Shown here one piece after another: positions 10,080 to 21,549 of a stretch of 64,000 bases of DNA (position 1 is the stretch's first letter; the number at the start of each line of letters is the position of its first letter). The position numbers and the translations under genes are program-made. The notes below the pieces were generated by a model, which saw only the letters and a program-made list of their open reading frames with translations, did not search any database and had not been told where the DNA came from. This DNA is from Ryuthela nishihirai (Eukaryota; Arthropoda; Arachnida; Araneae; Heptathelidae), in NCBI GenBank assembly GCA_038380435.1, contig JAWZYU010000034.1, forward strand, positions 37,138,901 to 37,202,900, given 5' to 3'.

Positions 10080-11214
10080 TGCCATTTTAAAAGTTTTTTA
10101 ATCAGTCCTGAAAATTTGTCAATTAAATTTGATAAGTATATATTATATATCTGATGATTTAGATAACCAATAAAGTTAAAAAAATGACAAATGAAAGCAT
10201 TTTAGTGCTGTGGCAGCCATCGTTGTACTTTTCTACACATTGGAGCATTTTTTTTTTATTAATGTTATGGTATCATGACCACGAAATTCTCTGTCATTGA
10301 ACAATAAAATTTTTAACTTTATACCTTATTTTATATTCCTAAAAATCCATAATTAAACACTGATTAATTTTACATATAACATACTGTAATTATGTTCATT
10401 GGTTATATGGCCAAAAGAAAAGTTCTAAAGTTCTTTTTTTTGACTGAGCCAGTTGAAAAAAACAAAAGATTGGTTATCTGGTAAAATGCAGTTTTTCAAG
10501 CATAGCAATTATGGTATGATAAGGTTTAATGTTCCCAAACTACAGTTTCTTGTAAAGTATTCTTTAACTATAGCCAATAGACTTAATCTTTTGAAATTCC
10601 CTCAAAAATAACCTGTATAATGGGTTAGTAAAATTCGAAACCACATGTGAAACTGAACATTATAGTGACTATGATAACTTTTAGCAGAACTGTTCAAGAA
10701 AAAATATGGAAATTCATAATTAACTTTTTTCAGATAAATCTTTATATATATTATTATCTGAAATTAAATGCTTTCTTTTAAGATATAACATGCCATATTC
10801 TGCTCATTACTTATTACAAAATAAGGTTCAGGTCCAATAAATCTGTTTTTTCTTTACTATAGTGTTTTAAATAAGCACTGTTAAAATTAATATATTTATT
10901 ATTTTTTTTTTTTTTCAAATATTTTATTTTTTTAAAGTTTGCATTTAAATGCCTTTTATTTTAATATATGATATAAACTATTTTGTCTATTAGTTATTTC
11001 TAGCATAAGGTTTTAAAGTTACCCTATTTCTTTCTACTTAAAGCACTTCAAAATTATCCCAGCCACCAGAGTGAATTCTTTCTATAAGTCCATCATGTTA
11101 ACAGTTAATAATTTTATCCTTGCTAGTTTACTGATGATTTGTGCTGTATAACTCAATTCATGATACTTATAACCACTTTACACTGTATATATAATTTTTT
11201 AAAACTAAGAAATA
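10080..11214. other. Intron sequence, nothing recognised
   Basis: Very A+T-rich, with T runs near 10248 and 10900. No repeats or frames of note. Confidence 0.6.
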
Positions 11215-12243
11215 CAGAGTGTCCAAAAAGTCTTTTTACTCAAAGTTTGAAAATATACTCTTACTTTATTTTATCTGTTATGCAGCCAAGCTTTACTCTC
11301 AGAGTGTTGGCAACCCTGTAGAATTGTTAACGTGTGTAGGTTGCATGAGCAGGATTAGAAGTCTCAGCGAAAGGAGCTGAATGTCAGTTGAGAATGGGTT
11401 TTAAGCATGAGCAAAGGATTGCTATGCTGGAGGTGTATTTTCAGGGTAAATCTTATCATAGGTGTGTGGAGATATGGTTGCACAAATATGCAGATATTCC
11501 AGTGCCAAGTAAAGTTGTGCTGTACCAACTGGGACGCTGGTTTCATGATACTTGTTCCATGGGCAATAAGCAGTGAAGTGAGAGACCCCAGGTACTCATG
11601 ACGTATTTCATTGGGGATATCCAGCAGTGAATATTATGATTGCATCAGAAGTCTGGGGAGCAAAAAATTGGAGCATCATATGGACTGTACATAACACTAT
11701 AAAAATGTTTGAAGTTCCTTGCATACTGAGTAAAGGTGGTGCAGGAGATGAAGCTGTCAAATGAAGGTAAGCACTTTGATTTATTACCAATGGTTTCATA
11801 AACTCATTTGCAACAATATGACCATTCAGGATAAGACTTTCTTTACAGATGAAGCATGTTTTCACCTAAATCGATACACCAACTCCCAGAACACATGAAT
11901 TTGGACTGCAGAAAATCCCCATGCCTTACCTGAGGTCTAATTTAACTCCACCAAATTTTTTTTTCTGTGGTGTTACTTGAAGGAAGCATCCTACAAAAAT
12001 AAACCCCATGCATTGAATGACTTGAAGCAGGCAATTCCACTTGCAATGTTACTACTCATATTACAGAATATGTGCACGCTGTGCCTGCAAGAGAATGATG
12101 GACATTTCCAACACCTGTTATGAACTGCATCAGTATTCAGCAACATATGTAGAAGATGTGCATGTATTAATTAGATATATAATTGTAATCTCTTTCATAT
12201 AATAAATTTGCAAACTTTGAGTAAAGGCACTTTTTTGACACTG
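11215..12243 (+). mobile_element. DUF4817-type mariner-like element, degenerate
   Basis: 1029 bp with TA on both sides and inverted ends: CAGAGTGTCCAAAAAGTCTT.. at the left and ..AAGGCACTTTTTTGACACTG at the right, both followed inward by ACTCAAAGTTTG or its complement. The internal transposase is badly broken (11388-11950). Confidence 0.85.
11388..11950 (+). pseudogene. DUF4817-type transposase remnant
   Basis: N-terminal piece GFKHEQRIAMLEVYFQGKSY (11394-11576), which fits the DUF4817 helix-turn-helix start. A later piece TFFTDEACFHLNRYTNSQNT, then IWTAENPHALPEV (about 11835-11935), contains the first catalytic Asp (TDEACF) and the W..ENPH motif. The central and C-terminal parts are deleted or unreadable. 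Confidence 0.65.
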
Positions 12244-12393
12244 TAGTATCACTAATGCATCATGAATAAGCTTATTTGAAAGGTTTTGTTAGTACGAGGG
12301 TCATTCAGAAAGTAAAGAATGTTTGGTTATAAAAGCTATTTACTTTTAACTTTTTTAAATATTTTATTTACAATTTTTAACTCAAAGCTTAGC

Positions 12394-13784
12394 CTATTTT
12401 TCTACATAGTCACCCTGGACATTGAGGCACTTGTCATATCTTGGAATAAGTTTAAGTATCCCCTCCTCATAGAACTCTGCTGCCTGTCCTTTCAGCCAGT
12501 CCATAACAGCCTCCTTTAGTGCATCATTATCATCAAAACGTTGTCCATGAGTCCCAGCTGGGTCAGTGTTGAGACTTATCTCTGCAAAACTCCCTGCCCT
12601 GCCCACGGTCAGTAGGGGACACAGTCCGTCGGATGGGACGTTAAGTCGTGACCCCGTGTCTGGGAGAGCCATACCCTGTGCACGTTAAAGAATACACTGG
12701 ATGGCCTTGACGGGAGGCTACATCTGTCTCCTAACAGCTGTTCCAGTTGGTCCCCTCCCCCAACCTTCTATGAGCCATTGGGGTCCTTGTGACCTGGCCA
12801 TTTAGCCCTTGGTGTGCAAAAAGGTGCCACTCAGAGGTAAAACAACAACAAAAAACGTTGTCCACCAAGAAACTGCTTTGAATTGGGGAACAAGTGATAG
12901 TCCGATGGTGTCAAGTCCAGCCTGTAAGGTGGATGCTCAAAAACTTCCCAGTGAAACTCATCAAGCAGCTCCTTTGTCTTCCAGGCAATGTGCAGGTGGG
13001 CATTGTCCTGTATGAAACAGATTCCTCTTGAGAGCATGCCTCTGTGGCAGTTCTGAAATGGCTCACCATAGACGTTTCAGAGTTTTGCAATAGGCATCAG
13101 CATTGATGATTGCACCTCTTTCCATGAATTTGATGAGTAAGACACCTTTTCGGCCCCAGAAGACACTCACCATGATTTTTTTTTGCAAACAAATTTCATT
13201 TGACTTTCCACAACTTTTTTGGTGCTTGAGGGTATGCTACTCAAGTGATTATCTTTTGTTCTTGGGGGTGTAGTGCAAAAATCTACATTTCATCCCCTGT
13301 AACAATTTGGTCAATAAGCTCATTGCCATCTTGGTGGTAATGCTCCAAGAAGGTCGATGCAGCTCCCAGTTACTGAGTTTTGTGTTCATCTGTGAGCATC
13401 CATGGGACCTATCTTGTGCAGATTTTGTTAAAGTTCAGATGTTCAGTCACAGTTTGGTACACAAGTGTACGAGAAACTTCAGGGCATTTTTCATGCACTT
13501 CGCTAATCGTAAAATGTCAATTCTCTCTAATGATGCCATCAACCTTTTGTTTCAGTTCATCCGTGATGAGAGGGGCACCCTGACCACTCCTCATCATGAA
13601 CTTTTGTTCTTCCATTTTTAAACATTATGTACCATTTTCTGACACTGGATTCATTCATATCACCTTCTCCATACACTTGAACAAGTCTCCAATGAATGTC
13701 AATAGGCCTGGTGTTTTCAGCAGTCAGAAAATGGATAACTGATTGAACTTTGCATTCGACAGGATTTTCAATGTGCGTGTTCAT
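12394..13784 (-). pseudogene. Mariner transposase, broken
   Basis: Minus-strand ATG at 13784 starts MNTHIENPVECKVQSVIHFL..SSVRKWYIMFKNGRTKVHDE, the mariner N-terminal HTH. HYHQDGNELIDQIVTGDEM (near 13280) carries the first catalytic Asp. GICFIQDNAHLH and EHPPYRLDLTPSDYHLFPN (12831-13037) carry the second and third Asp, 34 residues apart by my count, so DD34D. The C-terminus DDNDALKEAVMDWLKGQAAE..LIPRYDKCLNVQGDYVEK lies at 12394-12536 beyond the SINE. Several frameshifts and stops. The SINE sits between GGQRF and DDNDAL. Confidence 0.88.
12548..12851 (+). mobile_element. SINE family 1 inside mariner
   Basis: 5'-truncated copy starting within the tRNA head (TGAGTCCCAGCTGGGTCAGT) and ending AAAACAACAACA. 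A 13-bp target-site duplication AAAACGTTGTCCA is exact at 12535-12547 and 12852-12864. It also lacks about 20 bp near 12620 relative to other copies. It splits the mariner transposase near its C-terminus, so it is younger than the mariner. Confidence 0.95.
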
Positions 13785-14380
13785 TTTGAAAGATCGTAAC
13801 TAACCACAAATGGATAATACATGCCCGACAATGGTGCCATGAGATAGCCAACACCGCACTGGGCCCAGCTGACCTTGATTGAACCCGGGCCAGGAACCTG
13901 CACAGACATTATGAGCAAACATTCTTTATTTTCTGAATGACCTACATATAATATTGCTTCCAAGTAACTACACTAGAGCAGAACATAATAAAGATAAGAA
14001 TCATGTTTTATGTTAATAAAACTACTAATCATAGGTACAAGTTTAATTATTAAAAATATCTCAACAGTTAACAGTGTAGAATAGCAGGATAGAGCCCTTC
14101 AGTGTGAAAGGTATAGTATCAAACAGAGCAGCTGTGCATTAGCAATCGAACATTCTGATAATAAATCATTCCATCAACCATTTTCTAACTAATTAAGCCA
14201 CCCTTTGCATTAACAGAGTAGATACTTACTACATTATAAACAGCAACTTAGGAACTAATATGTTATTAGCCATATATATATATAACATGAATCAGAAAAT
14301 TTTCTATTATTACTGAATTCACAACTTCAGAATAATGATTCTGAAGGGCTATATTTCCTGACTATTCTACAGTGTTATAA

Positions 14381-14583
14381 ATAAAAATAAATAAAACTCT
14401 CTCAAACAGCAGCTTGCTACAAAGGTCTGACAGGAGCCTCTCAGTTTATATGCCATAGAGAAAATCTGTGAGGAATGTGGGACCTCAGCAGAAAGACAAC
14501 ACAAACATCCATGCCTTATCCGGAGCTCAAACCCAGGTCTCTTTAATCAGTAGTCAAGGATGCTAACCACTTGGCCATGGGGA
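14381..14583 (-). mobile_element. SINE family 2, antisense
   Basis: Second SINE family. On the minus strand it has a tRNA-like head (CCATGGCCAAGTGGTTAGCA..GGTTTGAGCTC) followed by CATGGATGTTTGTGTTGTCT-like sequence, CTGACAGGAGCCT in complement, an AGCAGCTG-like block and a T/A-rich tail. Diverged. About 60 bp upstream of the exon at 14643. Confidence 0.82.
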
Positions 14584-14642
14584 ACTGTTGAGATATTTTT
14601 AATTAGGTTTACAGTGTTAAGTCTTTCATTTTATAATTATAG

Positions 14643-14762
14643 GTTAATCATTTTCCTGGTAGTGGTTTCATCACCCAGAAAGCTAATTTGGCAGCAATAG
14701 ATGTTGAACAAATTCCTAAAGCATTCAGAATGCCAGATGACAAGACAAAGTTTTTGAAACAT
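14643..14762 (+). CDS. TTLL15-like, visible exon 2
   Basis: 120 bp, 40 codons, phase 0 at both ends; acceptor aattatag, donor CAT/gtaagt. It encodes VNHFPGSGFITQKANLA and IPKAFRMPDDKTKFLKH. NHFPG..-(T/S)-K is the TTLL signature preceding the first catalytic helices, and the IPKAFRMP segment leads to the ATP-binding loop in the next exon. The preceding intron is 6.9 kb and holds an RTE fragment, a DUF4817-type relic, a mariner and several SINEs. Confidence 0.88.
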
Positions 14763-15182
14763 GTAAGTTTTAAAAACTGATATGACTATAATAATAAGCT
14801 ACATTTGTATAAAGCAAAAAATATTATTTTTATATGAATGATACAAAAAGTCCAAGTCAAATGAAAAAAGTTTATTATTTTGTATTTTTTTCCTTTTTGG
14901 TTATGGTTTGTATAATCGAAATTAAGAATATATATTTTTTTTTAAAGAAACTCTGCTGATATTAATGTACTCAATATTCTATAGATGCTTGTAAAGTTCT
15001 ACAGATTCTTAAAAAAGTTTTACAAATTACCTGACGGCCCATTTAGTTAATAAAATAAGTCGCCAATGTGTCCTCATGATAACATGTCATGAATTCATAT
15101 CCAGGGCCCATCTTTCCATAGGAAAATTTGGCATAAAATCCAGAAAGCTTATAAGGTCACTAAGCTGAGAAAAGGTTAGCCA

Positions 15183-15262
15183 TTAATGGTGTAGTGGTCT
15201 AGTATAACAGGCATGTTTCCTGGATATGTGGGTTCGAATCCCACTCATGCAAAACCAATTTT
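15183..15262 (+). repeat. tRNA-like cassette
   Basis: TGGTGTAGTGGTCTAGTATA (A-box-like), GGCATGTTTCCTGGATATG and GGTTCGAATCCCACTC (B-box-like), followed by ATGCAAAACCAATTTTTTTT. It resembles the cassettes at 6.6 and 54.8 kb, including the T-rich flank. Acceptor-stem pairing is imperfect, so I do not call a functional tRNA. Confidence 0.5.
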
Positions 15263-16005
15263 TTTTTCAGCTCATCATTTCATGAATAGTCAATTTTTTA
15301 TTTTGTGATAAGTAAATTTTGGACAATGATACTTAAAAATGTGCATGTGAAAACCGAATCAGTTCCAATCCCTTATCATGCAGTATCATGCACCTAATGT
15401 CTCTCTGTACTCTTTAAATTCTAGACATGTATTCTAGCAGTTACACTAAGAACAAATGAAAAAATTAGTTGACAAGGTCATACTATTTTTAAGAGAGATG
15501 TCACTAGTAGCTCATAATGCATTGTTTTATAGAAATCTTTCATGATAGAATCATTCATTTACTTGGAAGCAATATGGAAAAAATTAACAATTGCATATCT
15601 TTGTTTGACATTGCCTATCAGTTCTAATATTTTTGTTACTTATAACTCACTGTAAAGAAGTTGAAATAAAGTGATATTCCCAAAATCATTTTGTAAACAA
15701 ATCTTTTTTCTCAATCATTTTATTAACTATAATATTTTTTCCTATTGTCATTTTTGTACTTGGTGCATTGGTACAGGTTTATAAGTGATTTCAGTCTTCA
15801 CATTGTTTCACTTTGCCCAACGAAATTCTATCAAATGAGATCTTGGATACAGAAGCAAAAATGACTTCCTTGGCACAGAAATTAGTCCTTCTTTAGGAGG
15901 GCAATTTTGGCATAAGTTATTTATTTTTGTGAAAAGAAATAGAATATTACCTTTTGTCACATTAGATATGTAAAATTTATATATAATAATTTAACACTTT
16001 TTAAG

Positions 16006-16151
16006 GTTAAAGAAAACAGTGAAAAGAGGTGGATTCAGAAAAGTAATTCTCATAGAGGAATCAGAATACAAAGTGTGAATGAATTTAATCTTGATGCAGA
16101 AGGAACTTTTATCCAAGAATACATTAGCAATCCTTTACTTATTGATGAACG
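16006..16151 (+). CDS. TTLL15-like, visible exon 3 (ATP-binding loop)
   Basis: 146 bp, starts in phase 0 and leaves two bases of an Arg codon; acceptor ttttaag, donor CG/gtaagt. It encodes WIQKSNSHRGIRIQSVNEF followed by TFIQEYISNPLLIDE. In the family this is the ATP-grasp nucleotide region (typically W-x-x-KP...GRGI and Q-x-Y-x-x-x-P-L-L). Here the usual KP is KS, and the loop is RGIRI. The next SINE copy lies about 230 bp downstream. Confidence 0.88.
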
Positions 16152-16378
16152 GTAAGTGAAATATGCATGTAGAATAGCATTGATTATTCCAAGTAACTAG
16201 TGCTACCATTATTGTATTGTTTGACTATGTTTGCTTGGTGTTTTCCTTACTGTCAAATAATGATGCTTCTTTAGTAATGAAAATGTAAGGAATCGCTTGT
16301 CTCTCCAACCATTTCAGCTTTCTACTTTTAAAAACTAGAAAATCTGATGTGTGAAAGTCCTGTGCTTCATCTTTTGTA

Positions 16379-16766
16379 AGGGGCGGGGGTGGCTCAGTCG
16401 GTAGCGCGCCAGGCTCGTAATCTGTAGTTCCCAGGTTCGAGTCCCAGCTGGGTCAGCGTTGAGATTTATCTCCGCAAAATTCCCCGCCCTGCCCACGGTC
16501 AGTAGGGGACACCGATGAGCTTGGAAAGGCCGCCGTCCGTCGGATGGGACGTTAAGCCATGGCCCCGTGTGCGGGAGAGACATACCCTGTGCACGTTAAA
16601 GAACACGCTGGATGGCCTTGACGGGAGGCTACCATTGTCTCCCAACAGCTGTTCCAGTGGGTCCCCTCCCCCAACCTTCTCTGAGCCTTCGGGGTCCATG
16701 TGACCTGGCCATTTAGCCCATGGTGTGCAAAAAAGTGCCGCTCAGAGGTAAAACAACAACCCAACC
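16379..16766 (+). mobile_element. SINE family 1, young full-length copy
   Basis: Cleanest full-length copy. Head GGGGCGGGGGTGGCTCAGTC with intact A and B boxes, body with GATGGGACGTTAAGCCATGG and GTGCACGTTAAAGAACACGC, then the CCCCTCCCCCAACCTTCTCT block and an AAACAACAACCCAACC tail. An 11-bp target-site duplication CATCTTTTGTA at 16368-16378 and 16767-16777. Confidence 0.95.
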
Positions 16767-17391
16767 CATCTTTTGTAGATCCTTGTGCTGCATTTATTTC
16801 TGCATAAATTTTAAAGGGAAGTTTTTCAATTTAAACTTGTTTTATCACCACTGCAAGCATTGTCATTGTAAATATTTTGTATATGTGTACAGCCAATCAA
16901 ATGACCACTAACGAATGATGTAGCTTAAACAGTTGGGCAAAAGTAGATAGTGAGCATTTGTTATCAAGTACATTGGTTCCTTGTTTGGCAAGATGAACAA
17001 TTTTAAACTTCTAGATTTAGTGTGCAATTGTCCTTGTCTTTATGATATGACACATTGAAATTATAGGGATCGAGGAATGAAGCAAAATATTTGGGAATCG
17101 ATAGCTTCACAATTTAGCAATGTTTCAGGTCAATTTCTGTGTTGAATGTTATATTTAATATATGTGACAAAGGGTTTAATTCTGTAATGTGAGAGTTTTT
17201 TTTTAGACCAGTATATGCTGTTTTCATCTTTTTTTTACATATAATATTTATGTTGAGCAATACTTTCAGTTCTGCAAATGAAACTCATTTTCTATCCATA
17301 CACAGATTGCCTGTAGAAATAGACTTCAACAAATATTAAAAACATCTGAAAAAAGTTTCTATGTTGTTTTGCTTAACATCAATTTCATGCA

Positions 17392-17582
17392 CATTTGAAT
17401 GGTTAGTGAGCTTGGCTACTGATCAAAGGGGCCTGGGTTTGAGCCCTGGGTGAGGCATGGATGTTGTCTTTCTGTCAAGGTTCTGCATCCTCAAAGACCT
17501 GCTATGGCAAATATAAATTGACAGGCTCCTGTCAGACCTCTGTGGCAAGCAGCTGCTTGAGGGAATATTTTTATTTTTTTTA
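17392..17582 (+). mobile_element. SINE family 2, sense
   Basis: Sense copy: GAATGGTTAGTGAGCTTGGC, GGGTTTGAGCCCTGGG (B box), GCATGGATGTTGTCTTTCTG, then CAGGCTCCTGTCAGACCTCT and GCAAGCAGCTGCTTGAGG, ending in a T-rich tail. The first bases of the head are decayed. Confidence 0.82.
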
Positions 17583-17944
17583 TCACAAAAATTTTAGAAC
17601 AAACTAAAGTGTTCCTTATTCTGATAAATTTGATATTAATTTTTAGTGAAACAAATAATGTGCAACACATTAGGCAATTGTCATCAACCTTTAAAAATTT
17701 TGAAATAATGGGAATAATTTACCCATATTTGATATATATATATATAGCATAGTAATCCTATTTAAAATGCCATTGTAATAAGGGAGAGGAGAAAGTGCTA
17801 TAGAATGATTTTATGAAAAAAAGAAGAGTGATCTTGTTTTATCTTTCACTGTTAGTATATTTTTACCAAAGATCTGATACTTCCTCATATCACAAGAAGT
17901 AGCTAATGATTCATTAACAAAATACAACTAGAATAATACACATA

Positions 17945-18162
17945 AAAAAATAAAAAAAAATAAATAAATAAATACCCCCTCAAGCAGCTGCTTGCTGAGG
18001 TCTGACAGGAGCCTGTCAGTTGATATGCCAGAGTAGAAGGTCTGAGAGGATGGCAAGACCTCAGCAGAAAAACAACACGAACAACCATGCCTTACCCGGG
18101 GCTCGAACCCAGGTCCCGTAGAGCAGTAGCCAAGCGCGCTAACCACTCGGCCACGGGACGGC
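17945..18162 (-). mobile_element. SINE family 2, antisense, intact with TSD
   Basis: Antisense copy with a clean tRNA-like head (CCCGTGGCCGAGTGGTTAGC in complement) and an A-rich/T-rich end at 17945-17973. An exact 11-bp target-site duplication TAATACACATA at 17934-17944 and 18163-18173. Probably among the younger copies. Confidence 0.93.
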
Positions 18163-18173
18163 TAATACACATA

Positions 18174-19049
18174 GCCTCTGAAATATTCGTTTTTAAAAAG
18201 AATGTTTTTCACTCAATGATTTCGGTACCCTTTAAAAAAAATGGTAATTCGAACTATTGGATGATTGAAAAAAAAAAATGCAAATAGTAAATGTTATTAA
18301 TACTTATGAAACAGCAATCATTGTCACATTGTATATCTTTAAAAGATAAAAATTATGCTTTTTATCCCTTAATGAAATGGGGTAAATAGTTGCTGTTAGT
18401 GTATTATTTATTGATACTATTTCACTGAAATTTCTACATAAATGAATCACTTGGAATATTCATTTAAAAGTTTTGCAGTTTTCAAAAATTTCCATCGTTA
18501 TTAGAAAGCACCATTAAAACTTTTGGGAGATTTGAAAAGTGTGAATCATCGCAATAGTCATCAATCTTATCAAACCAAAAGGAATTTTTAATTTACCTGT
18601 AGAAACAAAAAAGTTGAATGTCTACAGACGATAAAGTAAAAACATTACCTATTTTGAAAATGAGCTAAAAACAATTCTAAATGCATCTTGCATTTAGTTA
18701 GCACTAATCTTTCAGCTGCAGAATTTTATTTCCACAATTTCGTGTCCTTCTTTGTTATATAAATAGTTCAACAATAGCCAAAACCTCTTTAAATTGGGCA
18801 GATGTAATACGCAATTTTTTTTTGTAACATTCAGTGTCAGCCTCCTGAATATTAGGAATTAAATTGTGAAAATCACCTAATCTTTTCCTATTATTAAAAC
18901 CTTGCAAATCCATTTAGTGTGATATCTTTTATAACTACCCTTATGATTAGCCAAGGCAAGTAATATTAACCTTTAACAAAAGAGCAAGTTTCTTTTCCTG
19001 GACATAATATTTACTATTGAGTGGAAGAAATGTCAGAAAGCATGGTAGA
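18174..19049. other. Intron sequence, one possible old repeat
   Basis: A+T-rich. 18483-18560 may be related to the pair at 56325-56665. No coding sense. Confidence 0.5.
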
Positions 19050-19115
19050 TCTTGCAAACCAGGTTATTTGCAGGTTATCTTGCAAACCAGGTAATAACAA
19101 ACCAGGTTATTTACA
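19050..19115. repeat. Short local tandem repeats
   Basis: CTTGCAAACCAGGTTATTT occurs, with variants, three times between 19052 and 19113 (CTTGCAAACCAGGTTATTTG, CTTGCAAACCAGGTAATAAC, AAACCAGGTTATTTAC). Confidence 0.75.
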
Positions 19116-19239
19116 GTAAGAACCAATGAGCTTAGTTCTTTGTTGAAGACTGGGTGTATAGTGTGAAGGCTATAACAACTGCTTGCAGAGCGGTGAGTGC
19201 AGCTGAGTGATGGTAGAGTGCATTTGTGGTGTGGAGAGT

Positions 19240-19357
19240 GGTAAATAGGGAGGCACTCTAAGGGTTGTCCAGTGATTCCCCTCCCCCAAACCTTCTCGGG
19301 GTCCTTGTGACCTGGTGCACAAAAAAGTGCTGCTCAGAGGTAAAACAACCCAACCCA
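19240..19357 (+). mobile_element. SINE family 1, 3' fragment
   Basis: Only the 3' part remains: GTCCAGTGATTCCCCTCCCC, CGGGGTCCTTGTGACCTGG, GCACAAAAAAGTGCTGCTCA and the AAACAACCCAACCCA tail. About 280 bp upstream of the exon at 19639. Confidence 0.8.
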
Positions 19358-19638
19358 AGCAATTTGAAATATCAATAGCATTGTTACTATCTTTTTGTGA
19401 CCAGCATTGGGTATATATAAATTACTTTTTTTTTCTGAATAGAAAAGGAATCTTTTAAGTTCCTCTAGCAAATATAAGAGCACTGTAACTCTATCCTGCA
19501 TATTTGCAAATTATTACTAGCCCTGAAATTAAGTTTATAATTCAAGCATTATAATATAATAATAAAATTGCAGTATATAATTCAAGTTCATAAATATGAA
19601 AATAAAATATATACATTAAAAAAAAATTTTTTTTTCAG

Positions 19639-19722
19639 AAAATTCGATATTGGTGTCTATGTAATTCTCACTAGCATTGATCCTCTCCGAGTATATATTT
19701 ATTCTGGTGATGTCCTTTTAAG
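19639..19722 (+). CDS. TTLL15-like, visible exon 4 (FD..Y motif)
   Basis: 84 bp; completes the split Arg codon and ends with two bases (AG). The acceptor is a long T tract plus cag and the donor is AG/gtaaga. It encodes KFDIGVYVILTSIDPLRVYI then YSGDVLL. The equivalent block in most TTLLs reads KFDLR.YVL.T...PLR.Y.Y..G. Here the usual Arg is Gly while the Asp is kept. Confidence 0.88.
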
Positions 19723-20799
19723 GTAAGATCGTAATAGATGTTAATAATAAAAGTAGAATAGAAAGCAACTTGACATTTAAAAAAAATTCGGTATGTAAGC
19801 AGTAATATATACATAAAGTGTTCATTTGATATTCTTAAAGTGAGTAGGCTTGTGAAAGTAGTTTGATCAATGAAGGATGATTTTAAGATTACAGTAAATC
19901 AATTTTCATAGTACTAGTTCAAAACGTTATTTTTTACTCACATAGTTTCCTGTATAATAATGGTATACAGGAATACAGTATATAAACAACGGATTTATAC
20001 TTTTTTACAATATCAATTATATCACGTATAAAATGCATTAAAACTTCCGAAACAACTTGGTGCCAGATAAGCAAGAGATGAAAAGAGGTTAAACATTTGC
20101 TAAATTAATGGGAGAAAAAGGAAAATTAAAAAAACTCTGTATTAGATGTATTTTTTTTTGAAGAAGAATTAATCTATATTTCACAAAAAAAAAAGCAGTA
20201 TACCAAACTGGATAAATATATCCTGTCATAAGTAAATAAATGATTTGATCTGGTCATCTATGGCCACTTTTTTCTTTCTTTTCAACCCTGCTGAGGAGTG
20301 GTCAACTTCACAGGGTCCTGGTGCTGACCATCTATACCTACTAGACTGGACTTGTTTATGGATTTGAGCTTGATTATGGATCCTGGACTTGCTGCACTGG
20401 TGGGCCTCTGTTGAGGGAGAGTCTGCCGCTGTGTTTTCTGTTTGCTTCTGGGTTGCCAGCTCTAAGTGAACAGAGCCATGGGATACCTTATATCAGCTGG
20501 TGGATAATCCTAATCAGAGGCCATTGCAGGTACCTGAACCTTACTTGCTAGTTGGGCATCGTCAAACCTAAACTGGAGTAATGTGTCTCAGGCAGGCCAT
20601 ATGGCTCTTGAAAAAGTCCACTTGAAAAGGTGGTGCCTGAAGTTCCTACCAGCATCGGTGACTTCAGCCTTTAGCAGAGGAGGAACAAGTCTTTGCCCCA
20701 TGCCTGCGATCAGGGGGCTGTTTGATATTGTTGGCCCTACCAATCTCAATAAACCTAATTTCTTTAAAAATCCTACTAATCATTTTCTCTCTGCAGGAA

Positions 20800-21540
20800 C
20801 ATGGAACGTGAGGACATTACATAGAGATAATTCTCTTGATGTCCTCATGCAGGAATTCCAGCGCGCATATCTAGGTTATAGCGCAGGAATTCCAGCGCTA
20901 TAACCTAGATATTCTAGGCTTGCAAGAGACCAGATGGACAGGTAAAGGTGAGATACTTAAAAATAACTTTAAATTTCTCTTTACAGGGGGGGGGAGGATG
21001 GAAAGCATCACCAAGGCGTGGGTCTGCTGCTCAGCAGACATGCTAGTGATGCTCTTCGAGGATATGAGTGCATTAATGAAAGGTTTCTTACAGCAAAATT
21101 TCAGACAAGCATTAAAGACTTGAATGTTATCTGCTGTTATGCCCCCACTGAGAATTCTGATGAGGATGAGAAGGATAGGTTTTACGGGCAACTTCAGGAT
21201 ATTTTGAATTCTGTCAAGAAAGGAGATATTACCCTTGTTCTTGGTGACTTCAATGCCAAAGTTGGTACCGACTCTGACCTTTGGGGAGGAGTAATAGGTC
21301 CTTTTGGTATTGGTAGCTGCAATGTGCAACGTCTCCTACAGGTAAGTAAACTCAATGGTTTCAGAATAACTAACACATATTACAAACACCGCGACATACA
21401 TAAATACACATGGGTTTCACCTGATGGGCTGCATAGGAATATGATTGATTATATATTAATTAACAGCAAATGGGCTAGTTCTGTTAGAAATACCAGGGCA
21501 TATAGGGGGGGCTGAAATTGGATCTGACCATCACCTTGTT
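20800..21540 (+). pseudogene. LINE apurinic endonuclease domain, frameshifted
   Basis: Motifs in order: GTWNVRTLHRDNSLDVLMQE (about 20795-20855), DILGLQETRWTGKGE (about 20900-20945), VICCYAPTENSDEDEKD, LGDFNAKVGTDSDLWGG (21240-21290), THRH-equivalent KHRDIHKYTWVSPDG, MIDYILINSKW, and GSDHHLV. These are the usual active-site blocks of APE-type endonucleases. Broken by an inverted duplication at 20867-20912, a frameshift in the G-run near 20990 and another near 21513. Confidence 0.85.
20867..20912. repeat. Local inverted duplication in RTE-like LINE
   Basis: 18-bp perfect arms (20867-20884 and 20895-20912) around AGGAATTCCA. GCAGGAATTCCAGCGC also occurs directly at 20849 and 20883. It interrupts the endonuclease frame. 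Confidence 0.92.
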
Positions 21541-21549
21541 AAAAGTGTC

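Larger units (their letters stand above)
12295..13946 (-). mobile_element. Mariner (DD34D) interrupted by a SINE
   Basis: Ends: TA/CGAGGGTCATTCAGAAAGTA at the left and ..TTATTTTCTGAATGACCTA at the right, inverted over about 30 bp. Without the SINE (12548-12851) and one copy of its duplicated target, the element is about 1.34 kb, the normal mariner length. It carries a broken transposase on the minus strand. Confidence 0.9.
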
